DNA of 64,000 nucleotides from Verrucomicrobiota bacterium (GTDB lineage: Bacteria > Verrucomicrobiota > Verrucomicrobiia > Opitutales > Opitutaceae): the NCBI GenBank assembly GCA_016721945.1, contig JADKHC010000010.1:85353-149352 (forward strand), in the 5' to 3' direction. This document shows, piece after piece, positions 56,575 to 64,000 of this stretch. The translations under genes and the position numbers were made by a program. The notes under the pieces are model-generated. The model did not search any database and was not told where the DNA came from. It was given only the letters and a program-made list of their open reading frames with translations. Numbering within the stretch: the first letter of the stretch is position 1; every line of letters starts with the position of its first letter.

Positions 56575-58386
56575 ATGAATATTGTGACTGCGATAAGTGA
56601 AAAGTTTTTGGCGCCGTATGCCGGCTACAACAAGGAGCGCTTCCGGCAGGATGTGCTGGCTGGTCTGACTGTGATGACCGTGGCGTTCCCTCTCTCGATG
56701 GCTTTCGCCATCGCTTCGGGGGTTAAGCCGGAGCAAGGGCTTTTCACGGCGATCATTGGCGGCGGCATTGTTGCCGCGTTGAGCGGCTCGCGCGTCCAGA
56801 TCGGCGGGCCGACAGGTGCGTTTGTCATTATTACTTACAGCGTGCTTCAGGCGTATGGTCTGAATGGTCTTTTCCTCTGCACGATGATGGCGGGCGTGAT
56901 GCTGTGCGTGATGGGGCTGTCCAAGATGGGCTCAATCATCCGGTTCATCCCGTATCCGGTCTCACGCGCGTTCACCAAAGGCATCGCGGTGCTCATCCTC
57001 AGCTCGCAGATCAAGAATTTCCTCGGGCTGAATGTTGAAAAAATGCCAGTCGATTTTGTCGGTAAGATACAGGTTTTGGTGAGCCATCTGGGCGGGATTC
57101 ACTGGCCTACGGTGGCGTTGGGGGTGGCGTCTTTGACCTTGATGGGATTCTGGCCAAAACGCCTGGCCCGTTTTATACCTGGGACAATGGTCGGCATGAT
57201 TGTGGCGACGATTGTGGTGACGGTGTTCGGTTTGCATGACCGCTGGCAGATCGCGACCATCGGTGAATTTTCTGGGAGCTTCCCGGCTTTTCAGATGCCT
57301 AGCACAGATTGGGCGACTTTGAAGAATCTGGTGCAGCCGGCATTCACCATCGCGATGCTGGTGGCGATGCAGGCGTTGCTTTGCGCAGTCGTCACGGACG
57401 GCTTGATCGATGAGCGCCATGATTCGAACCGGGAGTTGGTGGGGCAGGGCGTGGCTAATCTGGTCGGCCCGCTGTTCGGTTGCATCCCCGTGACCGGGGC
57501 GGTTGCCCGCTCCGTGATCAACGTTCGTTCCGGGGCTCGGTCGCCGGTATCTGGGATAACGCATTCCCTCTTTTTGTTGGTTGTGATGCTCGTGGCGGCT
57601 CCGCTGGTCAGCTACATACCGCTCACGGCGTTGAGCGCGGTGCTGGTTCTCGCGGCTTACCGGATGGTGTCATGGAAACAGTTTTTGCGGCTGCCGCGCT
57701 GGCCGTTTAGCGACTCGTCGGTGTTTCTCGCCACGTTTGCGCTGACAGTGCTGACCAACCTGACATTGGCGGTAGAAGTCGGTGTGGTCCTGGCCGCGCT
57801 ATTGATGGTGAAACGTATTTCGGAAACCTCCATGATTACGGCGGTGGACGAGGCTACGGAAACGGAAGGTTCTCAACATTCGCTAATCGGCAAGGAAGTA
57901 CCCAAGGGCGTGCTCATCTTCCGCGTGTTTGGGGCGTTCTTTTTTGGCGTGGCTGATAAACTCGATACCGAGCTAAAGCGCGCGAAGCAGGATCCGGAGG
58001 TTTTGATTTTGCGTGTACGCAAGGTTCTGGCGATGGACGCCACCGGCCTGCAAGCGCTCGAGGATTTGCACCTCAAACTCAAGAAGAAGGGCAAGCATCT
58101 CATCCTGAGTGCGCCGCATACGCAGCCGCTCGCGGTCATGATCAACTCCGGGTTTATCGACCGACTGGGTGAAGAGAATGTTTGTGCTCACATTGGTGCC
58201 TCGCTTGCTCGTGCCCGAGAAATTCTTGGACTGCCTCCGGTTGAGGAGGTCACGACCACGCAGGAAGCTTTACTCGCTGAGAAGAAAAAAATCGAAGCTG
58301 TGCGCCGTGATTTGGCCGCCGCCGTGGAGAATGCCAGTCGGCTTTTGAACAGGTCGGGCGACGGTGATCAGCCCACCAAACCATGA
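56575..58386 (+). CDS. SulP-family anion transporter with STAS domain
   Basis: The 603-residue protein has about 12-14 membrane segments beginning RQDVLAGLTVMTVAFPLSMA, the SulP core with GLFTAIIGG and QIGGPTGAFV, and a C-terminal STAS domain (about 450-550) with RVFGAFFFGVADKLD and MDATGLQALEDL. A coiled-coil tail ends the protein. SulP proteins carry sulfate, bicarbonate or other anions. The HyfB-like gene begins 104 bases later, so the two could be functionally joined (for example bicarbonate with proton-motive work), but no terminator was seen and no proof exists. Confidence 0.93.
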   Translation: MNIVTAISEKFLAPYAGYNKERFRQDVLAGLTVMTVAFPLSMAFAIASGVKPEQGLFTAIIGGGIVAALSGSRVQIGGPTGAFVIITYSVLQAYGLNGLFLCTMMAGVMLCVMGLSKMGSIIRFIPYPVSRAFTKGIAVLILSSQIKNFLGLNVEKMPVDFVGKIQVLVSHLGGIHWPTVALGVASLTLMGFWPKRLARFIPGTMVGMIVATIVVTVFGLHDRWQIATIGEFSGSFPAFQMPSTDWATLKNLVQPAFTIAMLVAMQALLCAVVTDGLIDERHDSNRELVGQGVANLVGPLFGCIPVTGAVARSVINVRSGARSPVSGITHSLFLLVVMLVAAPLVSYIPLTALSAVLVLAAYRMVSWKQFLRLPRWPFSDSSVFLATFALTVLTNLTLAVEVGVVLAALLMVKRISETSMITAVDEATETEGSQHSLIGKEVPKGVLIFRVFGAFFFGVADKLDTELKRAKQDPEVLILRVRKVLAMDATGLQALEDLHLKLKKKGKHLILSAPHTQPLAVMINSGFIDRLGEENVCAHIGASLARAREILGLPPVEEVTTTQEALLAEKKKIEAVRRDLAAAVENASRLLNRSGDGDQPTKP

Positions 58387-58489
58387 TGCTGAGAACGCCA
58401 TCGCAATTGTGAAACGTTCTGTTTCTATCGGCCTGTTCCGGTTGTTGGAACTTCTAGTGATTAATTGACCATGATCTGCTAATCCTCCC

Positions 58490-60442
58490 ATGGCATCTGG
58501 ACCACTACTTCTCGCCTCCGTTCTCGGCGTGTTAGTGGGCCTCCTCACGGGAGGTCGTGCGCCACGAGTCTGGTTAGTGGCGATGGTGGTAGGTTCGTTG
58601 GCCGGGCTGGGTGCGGCAGTGTTGGTGCTGAGCGGAGGAGAAAGTTTGGAGTGGGGGAGTCGTTTTAAGATCGGCGGTGAGGCGTTGCATCTGAGGTTTG
58701 ATGCCATCGGTGCGCTGTTCTTTGCGCTTTTAGCGGTGGTGAGTGGTGTTTGCGCAGTCTATGCCCGAGAGTATTGGAGTGACGCGAACCATCCACGCTC
58801 GGCGCCGTGGGGGCGCGTTTGGTGGAGTCTGCTTATTCTCAGTCTGCAATGGGTGCTGCTTTCCTCAAACGGTCTCCATTTTCTGATCGCGTGGGAGGTT
58901 TTCACGGTGAGCGCGTATTTCTTGATCACGTTGGACCGGCAGAAAACCCAGGCGCGCGCGGCTGGGTGGCTCTACCTCGGCGCATCGCATGTCGGCATGG
59001 TTTTTCTCTTCGCCTATTTCGGTACGATCGCAGCGCGTACGGGGAGCTGGGAACTCGGTCCGGCACTGCGCGAACAGGCTGGTTTGGCGCCGCTGTTCTG
59101 GTTGGCGCTGGTTGGTTTCGGGCTGAAATCGGGTGCTTTTCCGCTGCATGTGTGGCTGCCGACGGCGCACGCGAACGCGCCGAGTCACGTCTCGGCCATA
59201 TTGTCGGGGGTAACGATAAAAATGGGCATCTACGGACTGGTTCGGGTGAGTGGCTGGCTGCCCGTGCCGTCGTCTGCGGGGTGGATCGTGGCCGGGATCG
59301 GTGTGGCGAGTGCGGTGCTCGGGGTTGCCTTTGCGCTAGGCCAGCATGATCTCAAACGTCTGTTGGCCTACCACAGTGTGGAAAACATCGGTATCATTCT
59401 CATCGGTCTCGGTTTTGCGCTCGTGGCGGTTGATCGCGGCAACCCGACGTGGGGCCGGTTGGCGCTGGCTGGAGCGTTACTTCACGTCTGGAATCACGGT
59501 TTATTCAAGGCACTGCTGTTCCTTGGAGCTGGTTCGGTTTTGCACGCGACCGGTACGCGCGAGATGAGTCGGTTGGGCGGATTGTGGCGGGCGATGCCGT
59601 GGACCGCGGGACTGTTTGCGCTTGGTGCGGCGGCGATTTCCGGACTGCCACCGCTTAACGGTTTTGTCAGCGAGTGGCTCGTGTTTCTCGGTTTGTTCGA
59701 TGCCGCGATTGCGCATGGTCCGATGGCTTGGGCGGCATTGCCGGCCGCGATTGCACTCGGCGTGACTGGCGCGCTGGCGTTGGCCTGCTTCGTGAAAGTT
59801 TGCAGCGTAGTTTTTCTGGGTGCGCCACGTATGGCAGCGGCCACGCACGCGCATGAATGCGGTTGGCCGATGCGCGGGGCGATGCTCGTTTTGGCGGGCG
59901 GTTGTGTGGCGATCGGGCTCGCCCCGGTCGTTTTCTGGCCGGCATTGGCGCGTGTAATTGGCGAGTGGTGCCCGACGTGGAGTAGCACCGAAGTCCCTGC
60001 GCCCTTGGCCACGCTAGGCTGGGCTCAGGTGGCGCTTGCCGTGGGCGCCCTTGGGGCGGCTTGGTGGCTTTGGCGTTGGGTGAGCCGACGCGGACTGAAT
60101 CGTGCTTTGACGTGGGATTGTGGATACGCGTTGCCGACTGCACGCATGCAATATACAGCGGGCTCTTTCGCGGGGATTATCACGGAATGGTTTGCTTGGA
60201 TTTTGTGTCCGGCGCGACACGAACAACGGCCTGAGGCGATTCATCCCGTTCGGGCGAACTTCGAGGAGCACACACCGGAGACTGTGCTAGAACATATCGT
60301 CCAACCTGCGGGCGCTGTTGTTATGTTGATTTCTACGGCGACGCGTCGATTGCAGCACGGGCGTTTGCAGGCGTACTTACTTTACCTTGTCATCGGGCTC
60401 GCCGTGTTGGCGGTTTTGGTTTTGACAGGAGGAGGTCAATGA
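58490..60442 (+). CDS. HyfB/HycC-type proton-translocating membrane subunit, copy 1
   Basis: The 650-residue protein has about 16 membrane segments. The core of the NuoL/M/N-type antiporter is present: FPLHVWLPTAHANAPSHVSA, with its His and Lys, NHGLFKALLFLGAGSV and SGLPPLNGFVSEWLV. The C-terminal RALTWDCGYALPTARMQYT is the typical end of the hydrogenase-4 subunit B group. The second copy at 61220 is highly similar, so this is a tandem duplication with an EIIA gene inserted. The catalytic subunits (hydrogenase or Ehr-type) are not in the window, so the function may be energy conversion or ion transport. Confidence 0.93.
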   Translation: MASGPLLLASVLGVLVGLLTGGRAPRVWLVAMVVGSLAGLGAAVLVLSGGESLEWGSRFKIGGEALHLRFDAIGALFFALLAVVSGVCAVYAREYWSDANHPRSAPWGRVWWSLLILSLQWVLLSSNGLHFLIAWEVFTVSAYFLITLDRQKTQARAAGWLYLGASHVGMVFLFAYFGTIAARTGSWELGPALREQAGLAPLFWLALVGFGLKSGAFPLHVWLPTAHANAPSHVSAILSGVTIKMGIYGLVRVSGWLPVPSSAGWIVAGIGVASAVLGVAFALGQHDLKRLLAYHSVENIGIILIGLGFALVAVDRGNPTWGRLALAGALLHVWNHGLFKALLFLGAGSVLHATGTREMSRLGGLWRAMPWTAGLFALGAAAISGLPPLNGFVSEWLVFLGLFDAAIAHGPMAWAALPAAIALGVTGALALACFVKVCSVVFLGAPRMAAATHAHECGWPMRGAMLVLAGGCVAIGLAPVVFWPALARVIGEWCPTWSSTEVPAPLATLGWAQVALAVGALGAAWWLWRWVSRRGLNRALTWDCGYALPTARMQYTAGSFAGIITEWFAWILCPARHEQRPEAIHPVRANFEEHTPETVLEHIVQPAGAVVMLISTATRRLQHGRLQAYLLYLVIGLAVLAVLVLTGGGQ

Positions 60443-60515
60443 ATGCGCAGACATTGACCAGCCGTCGTGTAATATGAACTGGCATCCCGCTTTTTAACCC
60501 AGCGACAAAATCCCC

Positions 60516-61223
60516 ATGTATCTCAATGTCGTACAGATTGCCGAATCATTCGGTGTTTCCGAAAAGGTAGTGGAAGACTGGATTCGCAACGAAGGGCTTC
60601 CGCATATTCCCGATCGTGGACGGTTATTGTTCGATCGTGCCCAGGTGGCGGATTGGGCTACGGCGCATGGACTGGCAGCCCAAGCGGGTTTTCTGGCGCC
60701 TGCGACGTCGGCTGTTGCCGGTGGCTGGAGGTTAGAACCACTTTTGCGCGCAGGCGGGATCTGGCGTGATGTCACGCCAGAACAGTTGACCCTTGTGCTG
60801 GGCCGGGTCGTCGCGGCGCTGCCTGGGGCAACACCGCCGGTCCGTCAGTTGCTCGCCCAGCGTCTGCGTGCTCCGGGCGGCGTGACCACGGCGCCGGTTG
60901 GCGGCGGATTTGCTCTGCCGCACATGAGTACGCGAGTTGCGCTCGGCCGGGATTCCGGAACCGTGGCGCTCGTGTTGTTGACTGAGCCGATGAAGTTGCC
61001 TGAGCCGCCGCCGGACGACGTTCCGGTAACGCGGCTAATGTTCTTCATCGCACCGTCGCCGCGGGCGCATCTCGATTTGCTGGGACGGCTCAGTCGTTCA
61101 CTCAGCCGCGGCGGTTTGCGCGAACTCATCATACAAGGCGCACCTGACGAAGAAATTTTCAAACTCGTAGCGGCTGGTGATGTCGCGGCGCCAGGTGGCT
61201 CAACCCAGGAGGTGAAGGCGTGA
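60516..61223 (+). CDS. HTH-EIIA (PTS-type) regulator between HyfB genes
   Basis: The 235-residue protein has an N-terminal excisionase/MerR-type helix-turn-helix (NVVQIAESFGVSEKVVEDWI, about 4-50), a linker, and a C-terminal PTS EIIA2 (PtsN-like) domain (about 80-220) with the phospho-site GGGFALPHMSTRV (His). EIIA domains of this type take phosphate from HPr-like proteins. A DNA-binding domain suggests that phosphate status is coupled to gene control. The next HyfB-like gene starts at GTG 61220 and overlaps the stop by 4 bases, so it is coupled to the membrane complex. Its role there is unknown. Confidence 0.86.
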   Translation: MYLNVVQIAESFGVSEKVVEDWIRNEGLPHIPDRGRLLFDRAQVADWATAHGLAAQAGFLAPATSAVAGGWRLEPLLRAGGIWRDVTPEQLTLVLGRVVAALPGATPPVRQLLAQRLRAPGGVTTAPVGGGFALPHMSTRVALGRDSGTVALVLLTEPMKLPEPPPDDVPVTRLMFFIAPSPRAHLDLLGRLSRSLSRGGLRELIIQGAPDEEIFKLVAAGDVAAPGGSTQEVKA

Positions 61224-63172
61224 CACCGGGACTGCTGTTACTAGTCGCGGCGGCCAGTGTCGCGTTGAGTGTTGTGCTCGGCCCGAAATGTCCTCGTGCG
61301 TGGCTTGTGCTGCTGTTGGTCGGCGCAGTCACGACGTGCGGAGCTGCGCTGATGGTGCTTACCGGCGCGGACGATATGGATTGGTTCAGCACATTTCGTG
61401 TCGGTGGCGAGTTGTTACACCTGCGGCTGGACGGCTTGAGTGCGTTGTTTCTCATGCTCGTTGCCGTGATCGGTGGAACGGGTGCGGTCTATGCAACTGA
61501 GTACTGGTCGGATGCGCATTATCCGGAATCAGCCCCGAGGGGACGCGCCTGGTGGAGTGGATTAGTGCTGAGTCTTGGATCGGTATTGCTGGTGTCGAAC
61601 GGCCTGCATTTTCTGATCGCGTGGGAGGTGTTTACAGTCTGCGCGTATTTTCTCGTTACGTTGGAAAACAAGCGGAAGGAAGTCCGTGCGGCGGGCTGGC
61701 TATATCTGGCGGCATCGCACGTGGGCATGGTTTTCCTTTTCGCATTCTTCTGCACGCTGGCCGCGAAAACTGGCAGCTGGGAGCTTGGCCCGATGCGTGA
61801 ACAAGCTGGGCTGGCGCCGCTGTTCTGGCTGGCGCTGCTCGGGTTTGGGGTGAAGGCCGGTATTTTTCCGCTTCACGTATGGTTACCCTCGGCCCACGCG
61901 AATGCGCCGAGCCATGTCTCGGCAATCATGTCGGGCGTCGCGATCAAGATGGGTGTCTACGGCCTCCTGCGCTTTAGTAGCTGGCTGCCGGTTCCGGTTG
62001 AGGCTGGCCCGGTGGTGATCGGGCTTGGCGCGATCAGCGCGTTGCTCGGCATCGCCTTCGCGCTGGCGCAAAACGATATCAAACGTCTCCTGGCCTACTG
62101 CTCAGTGGAAAACATTGGCGTTATCTTCATCGGCATCGGTGCCGCACTGATCGCCTCATCCAGTGGTGATGCACTTTGGGGCAGGCTCGTATTGATTGGA
62201 GCATTACTCCACGTCTGGAATCACGGTTTGTTTAAGGCGCTCTTGTTCTTTTGCGCTGGTTCGGTTTTGCATGCCACCGGAACGCGCGAGATGAGCCGAC
62301 TCGGTGGTTTGTGGAAAACGATGCCGTGGACGGCTGGGTTGTTTGCCCTCGGAGCCGTGGCGATCTCGGGCCTGCCGCCGCTCAATGGTTTTGTCAGCGA
62401 ATGGCTCGTTTACCTCGGGCTCTTCGATGCGGTGAACGCCCGTGGTGCCTTGGTGTGGGCGGCGATGCCGGCGGTGCTTGCGCTGGCGGTGACGGGTGCA
62501 CTGGCGCTTGCAAGTTTTGTGAAGGTGAGCGCGATCGTTTTTCTTGGTGCGCCGCGGACCAAGGCCGCCGCGCATGCACACGATTGCGGCCCTACGATGC
62601 GCGGTCCGATGTTAGTGCTGGCTTCGGTGTGTATCGCGATTGGTCTGGCTCCCGTGTTATTCTGCCCGCTCATCGCGCTTGCGGTAGGTGCGTGGAATCC
62701 TGCGTGGGCTGGAGTGGGGAATTTGCCGGCGCCGCTGGCCACGCTTGGGCCGGTGCAAGCGACTTTGGCGGCCGTGCTTATTGGTGCGTCGGTATGGTTA
62801 TGGCGTTACGCCCGCCGCAACGGCTCGAAGCGGGCGCTGACGTGGGATTGTGGATACGCAATGCCGACGGCGCGCATGCAGTACACTGGTGGTTCATTCG
62901 GCGACATCGGCGCGGGCTGGTTTTTTTGGATACTGCGGACGGAGCGTAAACTGCGCCGCCCACGCGGGCCGTTTCCAGAGGCGGCGAGCCAGGTTGAACG
63001 TGTGCCCGAGACCGTGCTGGAACAAGTGATCGGACCGGTCGGTTATGTGGTGATGCGTGTCTCCACAGCGGTGCGCCACCTCCAGCAAGGTCGGTTGCAA
63101 AGTTATATTCTCTATCTCGTGGCCGGTCTTGCGGCCTTGGCTGTTCTCGTTGTGCTGGGAGGTGCGCGATGA
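61220..63172 (+). CDS. HyfB/HycC-type proton-translocating membrane subunit, copy 2
   Basis: The 650-residue paralogue of copy 1 starts at GTG and has the same core: FPLHVWLPSAHANAPSHVSA, NHGLFKALLFFCAGSV, SGLPPLNGFVSEWLV and RALTWDCGYAMPTARMQYT. Both copies have the same length and long stretches of identity, so the duplication is recent or under conversion. Two proton-channel subunits would let one complex pump more ions per turnover. The next gene overlaps the stop by 4 bases. Confidence 0.93.
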   Translation: MTPGLLLLVAAASVALSVVLGPKCPRAWLVLLLVGAVTTCGAALMVLTGADDMDWFSTFRVGGELLHLRLDGLSALFLMLVAVIGGTGAVYATEYWSDAHYPESAPRGRAWWSGLVLSLGSVLLVSNGLHFLIAWEVFTVCAYFLVTLENKRKEVRAAGWLYLAASHVGMVFLFAFFCTLAAKTGSWELGPMREQAGLAPLFWLALLGFGVKAGIFPLHVWLPSAHANAPSHVSAIMSGVAIKMGVYGLLRFSSWLPVPVEAGPVVIGLGAISALLGIAFALAQNDIKRLLAYCSVENIGVIFIGIGAALIASSSGDALWGRLVLIGALLHVWNHGLFKALLFFCAGSVLHATGTREMSRLGGLWKTMPWTAGLFALGAVAISGLPPLNGFVSEWLVYLGLFDAVNARGALVWAAMPAVLALAVTGALALASFVKVSAIVFLGAPRTKAAAHAHDCGPTMRGPMLVLASVCIAIGLAPVLFCPLIALAVGAWNPAWAGVGNLPAPLATLGPVQATLAAVLIGASVWLWRYARRNGSKRALTWDCGYAMPTARMQYTGGSFGDIGAGWFFWILRTERKLRRPRGPFPEAASQVERVPETVLEQVIGPVGYVVMRVSTAVRHLQQGRLQSYILYLVAGLAALAVLVVLGGAR

Positions 63173-64000
63173 TTGTCGTTCATATTATATCGAGACTTGC
63201 TCTGTGGCTCGTGCTGGCGCCTTTGCTGCCGGGCATCATCAACAAAGTTAAAGCGTGGGTGGCTGGTCGCCGTGGTCCACCCGTTTTTCAGCTTTACTAC
63301 GATCTCGCGCGGCTTTGGCGTAAGGGCGTGGTTTTGAGTACACTGGCTTCGCCCGGTTTCATCGTCGGCCCGGCGGTGGCGTGGGTCGCAATCCTGGCTG
63401 CCACACAAATGCTTCCGCTCGGTCCGGCAGGCGCGGCATTGAGCTTTCGTGGTGACGTATTGTTGCTGATCTATCTGCTCGCGTTGGCGCGTTTTTGTAC
63501 GGCTTGGGCGGCGATGGAAACAGGTTCGGCATTCGAAGGCATGGGCACTGCGCGTGAGGTGAGTTACGCGGTGCTTTCAGAAGCGGCGCTCATCACTGCG
63601 GTGCTTACGTTGAGTGTTCACACCGGCAGTATCACGCTCGCCACGATGCTCGAACCTTCCGCTGGAGCCGGGGCTGTGTTGCTGGGAGCTGGTTTGTTCA
63701 CTGTGTTGCTGACGGAAAACTGCCGCGTGCCTTTTGACGACCCTAACACGCACCTCGAACTCACGATGATTCACGAAGCGATGATTCTCGACCACAGCGG
63801 GCCTCCACTCGCTGCCATTTTGCATGGGGCTTCGATGAAGCTGTTGTTCTTCGCGCTGCTGTTGACCGAAGCTGTTTTGCCTTTGGGTGAACTTCCTCCG
63901 GTTGCTGCCGCAGGTGCACTGGCGGGTGGCGTCTTGGCGGTAACAATCGGTGTTGGTCTGGTCGAGTCGTTCCTGGCGCGTTTCGCCTTCAAGCGGTGCC
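63169..64000 (+). CDS. HyfC/HycD/NuoH-like membrane subunit, N-terminal part
   Basis: The gene runs off the right edge; about 277 codons are present. GGAGG lies 8 bases before ATG 63169, which overlaps the preceding stop by 4 bases. Hydrophobic segments follow KAWVAGRRGPPVFQLYYD, the signature of the NuoH/HycD family at the quinone or hydrogenase interface. A second block, NCRVPFDDPNTHLELTMIHEA, is also typical. This is the membrane subunit that joins the proton pumps to the electron-carrying part. The next genes outside the window should decide whether it is a group 4 hydrogenase or an Ehr-type complex. Confidence 0.92.
   Translation, partial: MIVVHIISRLALWLVLAPLLPGIINKVKAWVAGRRGPPVFQLYYDLARLWRKGVVLSTLASPGFIVGPAVAWVAILAATQMLPLGPAGAALSFRGDVLLLIYLLALARFCTAWAAMETGSAFEGMGTAREVSYAVLSEAALITAVLTLSVHTGSITLATMLEPSAGAGAVLLGAGLFTVLLTENCRVPFDDPNTHLELTMIHEAMILDHSGPPLAAILHGASMKLLFFALLLTEAVLPLGELPPVAAAGALAGGVLAVTIGVGLVESFLARFAFKRC

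Noticed and set aside
56575..63172. SulP plus NuoL-like genes considered as a DAB-type bicarbonate uptake system
   Set aside because: The membrane subunits are HyfB-like with the RALTWDCGYA end, and no DabA-like protein (zinc-binding, DUF2309) is present.

Overview
The window reads as a chromosomal segment of a Gram-negative bacterium of moderately high GC, most plausibly a member of Verrucomicrobiota near the Opitutales. The Gram-negative envelope is supported by a PagL-like lipid A deacylase, an outer-membrane beta-barrel protein, lipoproteins and a Wzz-like protein. The lineage assignment is inference from overall gene style (a serine-linker surface protein with a Gly-rich C-terminal anchor, AIM24-like and putative ABC-exporter families); there is no rRNA or other marker here to prove it. 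No prophage, insertion sequence or CRISPR array was found.

Layout. 1-750: end of an M4 (thermolysin-like) protease gene followed by an emfourin-type inhibitor gene. 842-12659: an AIM24-like membrane protein, a large secreted Ser-linker protein, uvrB, a metallophosphoesterase, two tandem CorA transporters and an S46 dipeptidyl-peptidase. 12936-27213: a surface-polysaccharide region, with seven minus-strand genes in one probable operon (GT2, methyltransferase, two sugar-nucleotide epimerases, two polytopic membrane proteins, and a 1069-residue kinase-like/GT2/GT2 fusion), then a ComEC-type beta-lactamase-fold lipoprotein, an unknown membrane protein and a Wzz-like protein. 27389-36780: RlmF and a lipid region (PlsC, a sphingomyelin-synthase-like PAP2 protein, an alpha/beta hydrolase, and an MFS-PlsC-acyl-ACP synthetase fusion), then a radical-SAM-like protein lacking its third cluster cysteine, a small membrane protein and a MarR regulator. 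37055-43687: an orphan ParA and a translationally coupled sensor kinase, response regulator and hybrid kinase set. 43849-47585: tRNA-Cys, an ABC exporter pair, a GreA/GreB-like factor and a response regulator.

47800-52679: a ParA-like ATPase, an unrecognised protein and a coiled-coil protein in a row, then a pagL-like gene that appears frameshifted at a T5 tract, then an outer-membrane barrel. 52741-56315: a plant/cyanobacterial-type IspH with a long N-terminal extension, a tandem DUF350 membrane protein, and ruvC. 56575-64000: a SulP anion transporter followed by two HyfB-like proton-translocating subunits flanking an HTH-EIIA protein, and the start of a HyfC/HycD-like subunit; the complex continues beyond the window.

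Intergenic DNA carries REP/REPIN-like palindromes (7493, 31189, 36828, 55578) and a separate element with a 10-bp period (7427, 7577, 30354, 37003). The two types share at least two intergenic regions. The best candidates for undescribed biology are the ParA/unknown/coiled-coil module, the HyfB-EIIA-HyfB locus, the Cys-deficient radical-SAM-like protein, the kinase-like/GT2/GT2 fusion and the nested repeats.
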